DNA of 64,000 nt, from NCBI RefSeq assembly GCF_030253575.1, contig NC_080564.1, positions 7,050,501 to 7,114,500 of the forward strand, in the 5' to 3' direction. The notes below the pieces were generated by a model. It ran no database searches. It worked only from the letters and a program-made list of their open reading frames with translations, and was not told the origin of the DNA. Shown in pieces: positions 1 through 10,677 of this stretch; within the stretch, counting starts at the first letter, position 1, and the number at the start of each line of letters is the position of its first letter. The position numbers and the translations under genes are program-made. The DNA comes from Rhododendron vialii. Lineage: Eukaryota > Streptophyta > Magnoliopsida > Ericales > Ericaceae.

Positions 1-653
1 CTGCTGTGAGAGGCATGATGCTATTCTTTGAATTGAGAGAATATACCAGCATCCTCCAGCAGCCTGCACGTGTACAAAAACATCAATGGCGATGACAAGC
101 CATGTGTGTGCACACCTGTGCGCGTAAGAGAGGGGGAAAGAGAAGCAGTGCTATGATTCGAAATCATGTTGATAGATCAATTCGTGGCTTTAGTTGGTAA
201 AACCGTCGTTGGGCAACTCAGGGCGTCCTATCCAGTTTGCATGCAACTCAATTAATATTTGGAGACCAATTTTACTGTTCACTAAGTGGAGCAAAGCCCC
301 GTATGAAATCTTCTATGCATCCCCCAAGGCCCGAAGCATTACGTGGCCATTGATCAAGTCTATTATTTATTGCTATACTGCTATACGTAAAAATGGCAAG
401 GAGAGAGAGAGAGAGAGCAATGGACGTACGTACATGAGAGGCGAGGAAGTAGGCAATGAGATTAAGGGCGAAGCCCCACCAGATGGTGCCGAATACGTAG
501 CCTGTGACCTTTCTCATTCTTTGCATCAAGAAAAAGCTGTGGTAAACCTTGGGAATGAACTGGAACAAGAAAATCAGTTCAAGTGTCGTCATTACCACCT
601 CTATTCTTTCTTCTCTTATTAATTTCGGTGCTACAAGCCAATATAAAACCTGC

Positions 654-692
<39 letters not shown>

Positions 693-2502
693 GATCGTTA
701 AAAGAGAGACCATAGTTGAAGCCTATGGTTTGCAACCTTTTTTTTTTTTAAAACTCACCGGGGATGAAAATAAACTACTCCCCCTGTCAAATTTTAAGTG
801 TCGAAAACACGTGCAATTTTTCAGATCAAAATATAAAGCATGTTCACCAAAGTAAAATCTTTAAAACAATTTTTTCATTAAAAATCTTTACAAAGTCTCT
901 TCATCATTCTTCTCATGTGCGCTGACTTTTTTGCATCTTTAGTTTTCGTTTTTGTAATGTAATATGAGTTTTTTTTAGACTTTTTGCCATTACTTTTATA
1001 CTTTTTCAATTTCTCTTATCGAAACGAACAATGTGATTACTGATTTGACCATTATCTAGTAAGATTAAAGGACCCCGTTCCAGAAACCTTCTTAAAAAAT
1101 AAGCAGCTTATTTCACATTTTCAAATTAAAATAAATGAAAAATAAAATTTTAATTTTTTTTGCACCGTTTAAAAGATCTTGATGGGATTTATCAAATAAG
1201 ATCCATATTAGTAGGAAAATTATTTGCGTAAATACATTATTTTTGAGCTTAAAATTATCTTCTTAAAAAATAATGACTTAAATCGAGTTGCGGAACAGAG
1301 CCTAAGAAGATTGTCCAAGGTGGTTTTGGCAATATTTTTTTTTATTTTTATTCAAAAAATTTCATTTATTAGTCTTGCGTCAGATTCTTTTGAATTCTTG
1401 ATTTGTCTGCTCGAGAGGAATATAAAAAGTAAAAAATAATAATCAAAATTTAGAATATTTCTAGTATACACAAAAAAAATAATCTAAAAAAGATTTTTAG
1501 CTTATTTTTTTATTCAATAAAATTTTGGTTTGAATTATAATTTTTTACTTTTTTGATTTCTAACACCAAGACGAACAATCTATGATTCATAGAAATTTAA
1601 TCTAAAACTAACAAATGCGCGAAAAAAATTAAAATAACCCAGAACCACGGTTTGTTTACCATAGAGGGGGAGAGAGAGAGAGAGAGAGGGAGAGAGAGAG
1701 AGATATGGGGTGGAAGGAGAAGACGCGGGACCTGAGGGACGGGAACAATTACGAAGGCGTCGAACCAGAAGGCCTTGGAAGACCGGAGATAGTGAGAAGC
1801 GATCGCACGTGGGTCCCACACGAGCTTCCCGCACCCAACCGCCAACGACTCCCTCGACACGTACGCCAACCGAAACTGAACCAACAGGTGGCACAAATGC
1901 ACTGCGTCCACGCACGTGCGAACAACTGCCGCGACCGCCGCGACCCCACCGTCTACGTAAACCGCAGGCCGTCCACCCCTACTGACGGCAAGCGAGAAAA
2001 AGAACACAGGATCGACTGCCAGCGCGACGCCGCGCGCCATCAGGACAGCCCGGTTCCACTTCTGCACGATTTCGCTGCGGGGGTCGAAAACGACGTCGGA
2101 TGGTCCCGCCGGTTGCCGGTCTCCGGCGGTCCGGTCCGCTTGTGATTTGCGGCTGGACCGGTTTTTGATCGGGAGGAGAGACGAACCGGCCAGAGCCTCC
2201 CATTCGGGCTGGTGGGACGGGTCACAGCTCGTGGAGTGGAAAACAGGAATGCCGATTCGGGTACAGGCGTGGCATTCGGCTGGATCGTCGTCGTTGTTGT
2301 TTTCTGATTGAGTTGAACGGCGCCGGAAAATTCGACTCCACCTGCAACGGAAATGTTGAATCAACGGAGAAATTGAAAAAGTGCTCGTAAACTAACTCCA
2401 ACAACTGATTAAAAAAACAAAAAAATTGGGAAAATCGGAATTGTGGAAACTGGAAATGAGGGCGATCAGATGATTAGAAAAAGAATAAATAAACCTTGGC
2501 AT
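1..2502 (-). CDS. CNGC2: Cyclic nucleotide-gated ion channel 2 (DND1-type), 5' part, runs off left edge
   Basis: Plasma-membrane Ca2+-permeable cation channel of plants, known for roles in immunity and Ca2+ homeostasis. Four coding exons are visible: 2495-2502 (ATG CCA AG), 1732-2341, 434-649 and 1-63. All junctions are in phase, and the product so far is 299 residues. The joined start reads MPRWSRIFRRR. It is followed by the CNGC2-specific Cys-rich segment CHACTRIGIPVFHSTSC and by the conserved stretches DPRS..VQKWNRA, FRLAYVSRESLAVGCGKLVW and DPRAIASHY. Exon 3 carries the S4/S5 region (WLVAPKLIRE, FLFQFIPKVYHS, KVTGYVFGTIWWGFALNLIA). Exon 4 begins the pore region (AAGGCWYILSIQRIASC). The pore filter, C-linker and cyclic-nucleotide domain lie outside the window. 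The donor after exon 2 (GTCCCG) is weak but is followed by a well-placed acceptor. No lesion is seen. Family assignment is secure. The 8-base first coding segment is an inference from phase and from the MP...RW start known in orthologues. Confidence 0.9.
656..691. repeat. (GA)n microsatellite serving as polypyrimidine tract
   Basis: About 18 GA dinucleotides on the plus strand. On the minus strand this is a CT run directly before the ATGCAG acceptor of CNGC2 coding exon 3, so the microsatellite supplies the polypyrimidine tract of that intron. Confidence 0.9.
1068..1306. mobile_element. MITE copy A (family shared with 12201-12447)
   Basis: The left end CCCCGTTCCAGAAACCTTCT and the right end GCGGAACAGAGCCTAAG are imperfect inverted termini around an AT-rich body. 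The body is clearly related, in reverse orientation, to 12201-12447 (shared AAAAATAAGCAGCTTATTT-like and AAAGATCTTGATGGGATTT-like blocks). It lies inside a CNGC2 intron. It has no coding capacity. The superfamily is not certain. Confidence 0.65.
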
Positions 2503-3516
2503 TTTGGGGAAAATGGAAACAGGAGATTGGAATGGGAGCAGAGGTTAGAGGGAGAATTAAAGACGGAGTGAAGGAGAGAGAGAGAGAAGTGACTCGTAGC
2601 ATGGATTGAGCGTGTGGGCTCCATGGGTCGTTGGTACGTGGATCGGGCAGAGGTTTTTCGATTCTACTACTTTGTTTTTTTTGGGATAAAAATCAAATAC
2701 ACACTCCCATCTCTATTGCTCATTCAAAAAATTCGGTGAACCGGAAAATTAGACCGAACCGAATTGATCCGTGCATTTTGGATTGGAACCGTCGATTAAT
2801 GATTCAGACACGGATTCAAAACCGTGACTTGCAATTCGGTCTACGGATCATTATTATGAAACTATGAATTAACCGAATCGGACTATGAAATATTTATTAT
2901 ATATATAAAAATAATTTTTACCTAATGTTATAACTATTTTTACCTAGAAATTAAGTTTCTCCTTTTAAAGTTCTGACCTTGAATCTGTGAACTGGTTTTG
3001 CATGTGATGCTTTAAGTTTATGTACTTGGAAACTGTCGAATTGGTATTGAATCTGGTATTTGGAAATTGGTAATTGAATCAGGAAACTTGACCTTTCCTT
3101 CATTCATATATCTTTTTTTTCTTGCTAGTTGCTTCTTTTCTTATGTAATAATGTAATCTGTGGATAAAATCGGAGCCGATTCGTGAATCACAAATCGGAT
3201 TTGATTGAAACCGGATTATAGAACTTTTGGTCCGAACACGAATTGCATTTTCTAAAAATCGGAGCCGATTCGTGACTTACGGATTAATTGATTTTTTTGG
3301 AAACTCTTCAAACATGTGTTTAAACAAATGATTGGCTCCGACCATTTGCATTGCATGGGACTCCGTGAGACTACAAAATGGATTTCACATAAGATGAGAA
3401 CACAAGATATGTGTCACCAGAACCGTTCCATATTTCTATTCTTTATGTTTAACTAGTTTTATGACATACGAATATAGACAGCAATATGTTCACAATATAT
3501 GATTGGATTTTTTAAG
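2503..3516. other. Upstream region of CNGC2; no gene seen
   Basis: The first part (about 2503-2600) is pyrimidine-rich on the minus strand (CT repeat near 2572-2586) and probably forms the CNGC2 5'UTR and core promoter. Beyond it lies AT-rich intergenic DNA with several short related phrases (for example AATCGGAGCCGATTCGTGA near 3168 and 3258), which suggests an old repeat. No ORF with recognisable protein similarity was found. Confidence 0.5.
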
Positions 3517-4766
3517 GTGAAATTACACAGAGACCCCCTCATTTATATATTTTGGACACGAATACCCCCTAACTTTTAAAAACGCCCACAGACACCCCCT
3601 CATCTACTTTGAAACTAAAAAATCACAAACTTTGTCAACGGAATGGCTAAAATGACAAAGATACCCTTGTCATAATAACACTCACACAATATACCCTTGT
3701 TATAATAACACTCACAGATCTCTCTAGCCAACAATTCATTCTCTCTCTGGACTCTCCATCTTCCTCCTCTCTCTGGTCTCCGCCTAGGTTTTCTTCGCTC
3801 GGGGGAGCGGCTACCCCTCTCCCCCAGGGCCGCTTCTTTTTTTCCTTTTTTTCTCATTCTTTCTCCTTCTCCTCTCTCCTCTTCGTCGTTCAGTCACGGC
3901 TATCCGTTCGGCACCTTCTTGTGTTTTCCCCCGACGATTTATTTCCTCTAGGTGCTACCGGTATGCTTAACGGTGATGTAGGGCTTTCTCATTGCTCCTC
4001 CAGTCAAATTTTCACTCCTGGGTGATCCGATCTTGCTTAACGGCGATGGTGGAGTGTTCAGAGGCTGTCGATCCAGATTCCTGGTTTGGTTGGTGGTCGT
4101 CGCCGCCGTGCTTTTGGGTGGCATCGATTGCTGATCTTCTGGTTATGGTGTTGTCAGCCTGCAGGTTGGTGGTTTCGGTGGTGGTTGCGTGGTGGGCGGC
4201 GGGTTTGGAGTTTTTTGTTTTTGTTTTTTTTTGCAGGTTGTCTTTGGGAGCTGCAGTGGCTGTGGTGGTGGTGGATGGCTCTGGTGTTGGCGGCTGTGAG
4301 GGTTGGGGGTGATGGTGGTGGGTGGGAGGATGTGTTTCGGGTGGATTGATGAGTTTCAGATGGGCTCCTTTGCAGGTGGTGGCTGTGGGTGGGTTATGGT
4401 GGGGCGCCTTATGGTAGGGTGGTCGTGCCGTTCTTCGGGGTAGTGAGGGTATTCAAAGTGTGCGAATGAGAGAATGAAACAAGGGTTTTATGGCTGTGAG
4501 ATTGCAAGCGCCCTTGGTACTGCTATTGGCACCTTCCATGGCTGCCAAGAGGGGGGGGGGGGGGATTATACAGATTCTTTCAAAGGTATTTTTGTCTAAA
4601 AAAGGCCAAAAGCACTAGCACTTGCCATTGAAACAAATGGCAATTCAACGGAGGGGGTTAACTTGGGTAACGGTAATACATGATGGGGTGTCTGTGGGCA
4701 TTTTTAAAGGTTAAGAGGTGTTCGTGTCTAAAACGTATAGATGAGGGGGTCTTCATGTAATTTTAC
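3517..4766. mobile_element. Non-autonomous DNA element with ~90-100 bp terminal inverted repeats
   Basis: The left arm begins GTGAAATTACACAGAGACCC and the right arm, read on the minus strand, begins GTAAAATTACATGAAGACCC. The two stay aligned for about 90-100 bases through CCCTCAT, GACACGAA, AAAAA.GCCCACAGACACCCC. The interior (about 3700-4600) is CT-rich, then GT-rich, and resembles a gene leader, ending in a G14 run. Long inverted repeats around gene-like DNA suggest a Mutator-like, possibly gene-capturing, element. No clean target duplication was identified. The GT-rich interior ORFs are low-complexity and are not called as genes. Confidence 0.6.
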
Positions 4767-5000
4767 ATTTATTTTAATTCAAGTGATCATTTATTTTACA
4801 TATTTGCTTAGGGAAAATTCTTTAGTGCCCTTGTGGCACTACGTGGTGTCATAGACACTTTTTTTACACGCATTGTTGTGAAATCCAAAACAAAATATAT
4901 AGGCCATACACTAATGTGTGATGAAAAAGGAACCCAAGACGCTAATAATATATTGCGCACAGGGACCTTTCAAATTGAATAGGTTGATTAGAGAGCATCA

Positions 5001-7047
5001 TGTGGGCACGCGCCCCAAAAATTTTCGATTTTTGTTCTTTAAAAGATCGGGTGCGGCCCTCTTTGAAAAGCGCAGTGAAATGCTTCGATTCAGAGTCGCC
5101 TCTCGGGTTTTAGCGGTAAAACACCCAAGGAACCGAACTTGAAACACTTTCCACGTTGTTTGATTTTAAAAAGGCGTAGACTGGTCCGTCCTCACCTTCG
5201 ATATCTGAGGTTCGGGAGCCAGGTTACGATAGGGGAAGGGTTTTATGGCACCCCTCTCGCCCAATCCAAAGATCCGTCTCTACTCGGGCATTTTATAAAA
5301 CGTTTGCATTTTTCTCTCATTAATCATTTTTTAGCCAATTAGGGCGGGGGAACAGTTAAAGGGGGATTAAAACTGTAACAAGTTGCATTTTATGTGACAA
5401 AATGATATGGATGCTTATTGAAATAGTATAGATTGAAAACAGACTTCTGTGAGCGTTTTAAACAGACTGGATAACAATGATCCGAAATGACATGCGCAAG
5501 AAGAAATCTGCGTGCACTGGCCAAGCCACTGCATGCAGGCTTCACCTGCGCACGCCACTCATAGACTGGCGTACTCCAGTAAGCCTAAACCCACAGCTCT
5601 TATTTTCAACCCTCTGGGCTCTGGAAAGGACCAGTGCACACCCAGGACAAACCACGCAGTTTATAGAGCAAATATTAAGCAGTTACAAACAATAGAAATG
5701 GACTTTAAAGCAATAAAATGAACAGAACACCCCATAAACAGTGTGGGGAAATAGACACGGACCAAGACTAAGCTACCATGCAAGGGCCAGCCACTGGGCC
5801 TTGACATAACTGTTGTACGCCAGTCATGTGAGACCGTACGCCAGCCATATCTCTTGTCCAGTGCTTGGCTTTGCATCATCTGGGTTCTGGAACATGACTA
5901 GAAAGATCCCAGAGGCCTTCAAAAGCGGATATGAATAAATATTGAATGCTACAACTAAACAGTTCTAAAATACAGAAAGCAGTAAACTAGCTTTTAGCAT
6001 GCAATAAGGTGATGAATAGACAGGAAATAAAGCATAAAACAAAGCTCTGGACCCCATTTCACAACTGGAGTATGCCAGTTTCGGAGGGCTCGGAACTGGA
6101 GTACACTAGTTCCAGACAGATTCCAGACAGATCAAATTTAAAACTGTACGTATTGCCACGGACCGGCGCACGCCAATTCTAGTCAGAAACGATTTTTTTT
6201 TTTGTTTTTGAAATCTTGACAGCTTTAGGGCCAGGACTGGTATTGATTACCAGCCTTGACCCTGTCAGCTCCCCTCAGGGATCAGAACAGAGAAATGTAC
6301 CCAGGTGGTATACCTTTTGTTTTTGAGCTTGAAAGAGTGCTTGAGCTTGAACTTGAAGATTGGATGATGAATGGTGAGTGTGGATGGATGTATATTTGTA
6401 GTGTATGGGAGAGTTTCTTGCTGTTTCTTTCTCAATGAGAAAAAAGAAAGAACAAAGAACTAATGGAGAGAGAGAGATGACTTGAATGCTTCAAGTTTTG
6501 GTAACCCTTTCAAATGGAAGTATATAGGGTTATATATAGGGGAAGAGGGAGAGATAGGGGTTAAGGCCAGTCAAAGTGACTGAAGCCTTAGCCCTTAAGC
6601 CTTCCTTCTCATTGGATGAGAGGAGAAAGGTGATGGGATGGGTGTAAGAAAATGTCCCCCGGCGGAGAATGCTTTTTCAGTGGATCGGAAGGTTCTCATG
6701 TGTTGTAGACCCCTACCCATGGCTTCTGCATGCTAAAAAACACAAGTTTGACCGGAGGTTTGACTGGCGTACTCCAGTTCGGGCTTGGTCAACGGTCAAA
6801 GTTGACCGATGACTGACACGTGGCAGAGGACCGGCGCACGCCAGTTGATTACCGGCGTATGTAAGTTGGGTTTTGTTGAGGCCTTTTGGTTCTGGTTTAG
6901 AGAATTTTGAAAGGATCTGAAAGGGTTTTGGAATGCTCAAAGCTCAAACATACTAACATTTTCGGGGTGTTCTTGATCCATTTCATCATCGGGGAATCAA
7001 ATACCGTAAGTAAACTAATTTGAAAAGTCCAAAATAGGGTGTCTACA
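5001..7047. mobile_element. Solo LTR of a large LTR retrotransposon (2,047 bp) with perfect 5-bp TSD
   Basis: The segment starts TGTGGGCACGCGCC and ends AGGGTGTCTACA (on the minus strand TGTAGACACCCTATTTTGGA), giving the canonical TG...CA ends. The 5 bases before it (4996-5000) and after it (7048-7052) are both CATCA. No second LTR, primer-binding site or gag-pol lies next to it. This is what LTR-LTR recombination leaves. The orientation is not certain; the minus-strand start looks like that of gypsy-type LTRs. It contains a dispersed near-palindromic motif, listed separately. Confidence 0.85.
5546..6869. repeat. Dispersed near-palindromic motif array (ACTGGCGTACTCCAGT-like) inside the solo LTR
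   Basis: Variants of ACTGGCGTACNCCAGT and its reverse recur at 5546-5558, 5565-5580, 5815-5824, 5836-5845, 6063-6080, 6093-6112, 6162-6178, 6762-6780, 6830-6846 and 6850-6869. Most have dyad symmetry, and spacing is irregular. They occur only within this LTR in the window. Function unknown. Confidence 0.75.
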
Positions 7048-7052
7048 CATCA

Positions 7053-8030
7053 CCAATCTTGTCTTCAAAAAATAGGTATGTCAAATATTTTAAGGCTTTA
7101 TGTCATAGCGTGTGACATAAAAAAATTCGTCATTCACTCTTCAATTAATGTCAAACTCATGTTTTTTTTTTCTTTTCATATATATAGTTTATCAAAATTT
7201 GGTCAAGATTGAGGGTTTCTCCCAGTAAAGTAATAAAAAAGCTATACCACATGCCAAATTCAATATGAGAGAGATGTCACATAACAATTAAGTATTTAAC
7301 ACTTTGATTGGATTTGTTTTACAGACTAATAATGCACTCGACATTTTATGTTAAATTAGAGTCCAAATGTATACCAATTTGCGTGAGATTCATTTCGGGG
7401 TCCCACACTATTACGTAGTCATTCAATATGTTCAAAATATTGTTTCAAAGATCGTTGTAAAAATCAACTCATTCGGATATTGCAAAAGCTTAATCAATTC
7501 ATTCAATTTGTATGCCCCCAAATTTAGGGACAAAAATCAATTAAGCCCGTATCGACATATGAATGGGCTCATTGTCAATAATGGCTCTTAAAAGCATATT
7601 TTAGGGACGGTCCAGGACGTGTTTGGATAATTAATACCCGTCAATGACATTTTCAGTATTAACAAATGTTCTTAGCTTGTCCTTAGCGGGTATTAATTAT
7701 CTAAACACGTCATTGGCCGTCATTTTCCCCATATTTTAAACAAATTGAACAACTTTAGCTTGTCCTTAGCGGGTATTAATTATCTAAACACGTGCTTGGC
7801 CGTCATTTTCCCCATATTTTAAACAAATTGAACAACTTCAATTCGTTAAATTTGACATCTTTATATATAAGCTTAAAAGATGCTTAAATCGATAGTGAAC
7901 CCGTCGTGGGGCCCATTGCAATATTGCTTCTTCTTTTTTTTTTTTTTGCATGGGTATAAAAAGCCCTCTCGAAAACGACATGCAACGGCCCATTAAACGA
8001 CATTAATTGCTCGGCGTTAGTCGGTGGGCC
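7053..8030. other. Intergenic AT-rich DNA before the RING gene; no gene seen
   Basis: Contains the 83-bp tandem pair at 7673-7838 and its inverted partner. No ORF with recognisable similarity. The last 150 bases are the likely promoter of the downstream plus-strand gene. Confidence 0.5.
7617..7838. repeat. 83-bp tandem duplication with an inverted partner
   Basis: 7673-7755 and 7756-7838 are near-identical (CATTGG versus GCTTGG is the main difference). The phrase CGGGTATTAATTATCTAAAC in each copy is matched in reverse complement at 7617-7640 with about one mismatch, so the array can fold back on its left flank. Confidence 0.85.
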
Positions 8031-8039
8031 GCTCAATTC

Positions 8040-10677
8040 TCTACACTCTCGGAACTTCCGAGCCCGCTCCGCACTCTGGCTCAGAGAGAGAGAGCGAGAG
8101 AGAGCCCTCAACGTTCTCTTCCGTTTCTCCCTCATCAAAATCGATCCGGAATCGCATACAATTTTTGTCGGTAAATATCGCTTACCCATCCATCTTTTAT
8201 CTTCATCATTCGTTACTATTTCTGCAAATTGATTACTGTTGGTTCTGCAAATCGTGGCTGTTTCTGTATCTGGATTTGGATGCATTAATAATTGATCATG
8301 CGCTTGAATTATGTTTCTGGGTTAGGTATCTTGGCTGCGTTTTCAAGACTTATTGTTTTGTCCACGTACTAGCAATTCGTTTGGGGTTCGATGTCAAATT
8401 GAGTTAGTGGTTCGTTTTTTGTATTTTTAGGGCTCGCTATTGTGGTTAAAGTGAAGATTTTTTTGCTTCTTCAGTTAATATAAATTCTCTGGCCACCATC
8501 ACCGCAAGGGAAAGAATGTGCAATCTGCAAAATAGATGCGGTTGGTGGGATCTTTCTGGAGTAACCATGAATCTATACATGTGTGTATGTATATTAATTA
8601 CATATACGTACATCTCTTCAATTTATTTTGGCTTTGTAGTAATAGGGTGCAAGTTTTAAGCAGTCAAATGTGTGTATATAAAGGTGATGATGAGGAAGAT
8701 TGATACAGAGTATAGCCTAAGTAATGGATTTGGGAATCTTGTGTATAAATGTGTGTATGAGTGCCTTTCTTCTCTTTTGAAAGTATTTGTGATGAAGAAA
8801 CATCTTTTGAGTGTAGAATTTGCAGTCTTTAAAGTTGAACTATTGTGTGTTAAAGGAATTAAGGAAATATATTCTTACATTGCTTGGTAGTGTAATGGGT
8901 GATCACTTAATATAATGTTGGGACCTCTCCACTCATTGCCAATTGGTTTTGAGTTGGATATTTAGTTTTCACATGGTATCAGAGCGGGGCCCAATTCACT
9001 CGACATTTTAAAAACATTTACGATCCACACCCCACGATGACAGACCAGCAAAAAAGCTGCACAATGATAGACCCCAAAAGAGGCTACATATGACAAACCT
9101 CAAACCCGACTGCACGTAAGGGGGATGTTAAGGAAATATAGTCTCACTATCTCACATTGCTTGGGAGTGGAATGGGTGATCATTCAATAAAATGCTGGGA
9201 TCTCTCCACTATTGCCAATTGTTTTGAGTTGGATATAAAAGTTTCCACATTGTGCACATATATTTTGTCGGGCATACTAAATGAATTAGCTATCCCAACA
9301 AGATCATGCTCAGTTGCCCTTAATTGAGGTTCCTCAATCACTAGACAACAATAAGCTTAGAGTATCAAACTTGGTTCCAAACTTGTAAAAACTGACAACT
9401 AGTTGGTTTCTTTTCTCTTGATAATGTGAGCGCTAAGTGGGCATTTAAGTGAATGTAATGAATCGTCTTTTCAATTTAGGCATGTTAGCTTGTTTTTTGG
9501 TTGGACTTGCTTTATTATGTCTCTTACTTCATTCTTCACTCTCCGATAGTCCGACTAGGTAGGTCGAGGCCAAGTACCTAGTTTTCCTTCACATAACAGA
9601 CTTAATTTGTTCATTGAACTTCTCTTTTTTAGCTAAAATGTATGTGAAACATTAGCGATAGATGCATACATAATAAAGGGTACCTGTGTTTGATTGTTAG
9701 GCAAGCTTGCCAAAGTTGGTATTGTTCAGGCAATTCATCTGATCTAGTCTTTTGGCAAAAGCAAATAACTGTTCAGACATCGAATCTGGATCATGGGATG
9801 GTATCGTAGGTATATGATTTTCTAACAACTTTTGGAGTGTAACATTTGTCCAAGAGGCCTTGGTCTTTAGGGTCCTTTCCTCTTTTTATCCTTCAGATTA
9901 GTCTTCTACCATTTACTCTGCACGTCCTTAGTGGCAGCAAGTTTGGTTATTATTATAATGATGCAACAGATGCTCCAAGGTTCGAGATTCTCTTGTACAG
10001 ACCCCGTGTGTTTTTTGTGCAAAATATCTTGTTTAAACCAAGACAGGTCCGCGTAGGCTAATTGTTGTTAAGCATGTTTTGTTCCCCTCCCAGAACTTTC
10101 TTAGGACATATTTAGCAAATCTAATGATTTTTTGTTCGTTTTATGAGAATTTAATGTTTTGAAAGCAGAATGACTAACTGTTTGTCCATCCAAAATATCC
10201 TCCAGTTGGCCATTTTGGTCAGTTTTGAGGCATTGCATTCAGTTCCGCCATCCAGCCCAACTGAGGTTTTTTCCCCTGCCTGCTTTGAGATTTTGACCCT
10301 GGATTTTGATGGACAAGTTCAGCTACTATGCTGTGGCAAGATGAATTTAACACATACACATCTTGTTTCATTTTTCTTCTGTACTCCATTTCACTAATCC
10401 ATTGAAGTTCTTAATGTTCCATTTTGATGAAAAAATAAAATATCCTGTTTCTAAGTTGACAACTTTTATTACTAGTGTGTAGGCGAATCTGTATATGTGT
10501 TAAATTTTGATTTTGCTTTCAGGTTTGACTTAACAGCAAAACTTGCTGTCAATCAGAACGGATAAGAACCTTGGTGGATGGTCAAGGGAGCTAGCTCATT
10601 TTTTAGTGCAGTGGTTTAGTTTCTTGATTCAAGCAAGCACATGATCTTTTCATAGTCATTGGCTCCATACAACCATA
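8040..10677 (+). other. 5'UTR exons and long leader intron of the RING gene
   Basis: A probable first non-coding exon (about 8040-8170) with a GA/CT-rich leader ends at TTTTGTCG|GTAAAT. The next clear acceptor is TTTTGCTTTCAG at 10522, and the coding exon follows from 10523. The 2.35-kb intron between (8171-10522) holds a TRIM retroelement at 8848-9249. Other short leader exons cannot be excluded without RNA evidence. Confidence 0.55.
8848..9249 (+). mobile_element. TRIM (terminal-repeat retrotransposon in miniature), complete, 402 bp
   Basis: Left LTR 8848-8973 (TGTTAA...TTTTCACA). Directly after it is the initiator-tRNA-Met primer-binding site TGGTATCAGAGC (8974-8985). A short non-coding interior follows, then the polypurine tract AAGGGGGA (9118-9125) and the right LTR 9126-9249 (TGTTAAGG...TTTCCACA). 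TTGTG flanks both sides (8843-8847 and 9250-9254), a perfect 5-bp target duplication. LTRs of about 125 bp and the lack of coding sequence define a TRIM. It sits in sense orientation in the RING gene's leader intron. Confidence 0.92.

Larger units (their letters stand above)
650..1731 (-). other. CNGC2 intron between coding exons 2 and 3, with microsatellite and MITE
   Basis: The intron ends on the minus strand in a long CT run followed by ATGCAG and then the exon. It also holds a GA/CT-rich stretch near 1665-1701 next to the donor and a MITE at about 1068-1306. A Stowaway-like left end (CTCCCCCTGTCAAATTTTAA, near 778) occurs with no matching right end. No coding sequence was recognised in the intron. 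Confidence 0.75.

Noticed and set aside
1705-2225. Several plus- and minus-strand ORFs overlapping CNGC2 exon 2
   Set aside because: Shadow frames of the GC-rich channel exon; only one minus-strand frame matches a known protein.
3992-4349. Two overlapping plus-strand ORFs rich in Trp/Val/Gly
   Set aside because: Low-complexity products of a GT-rich repeat inside the inverted-repeat element, with no domain or family resemblance.
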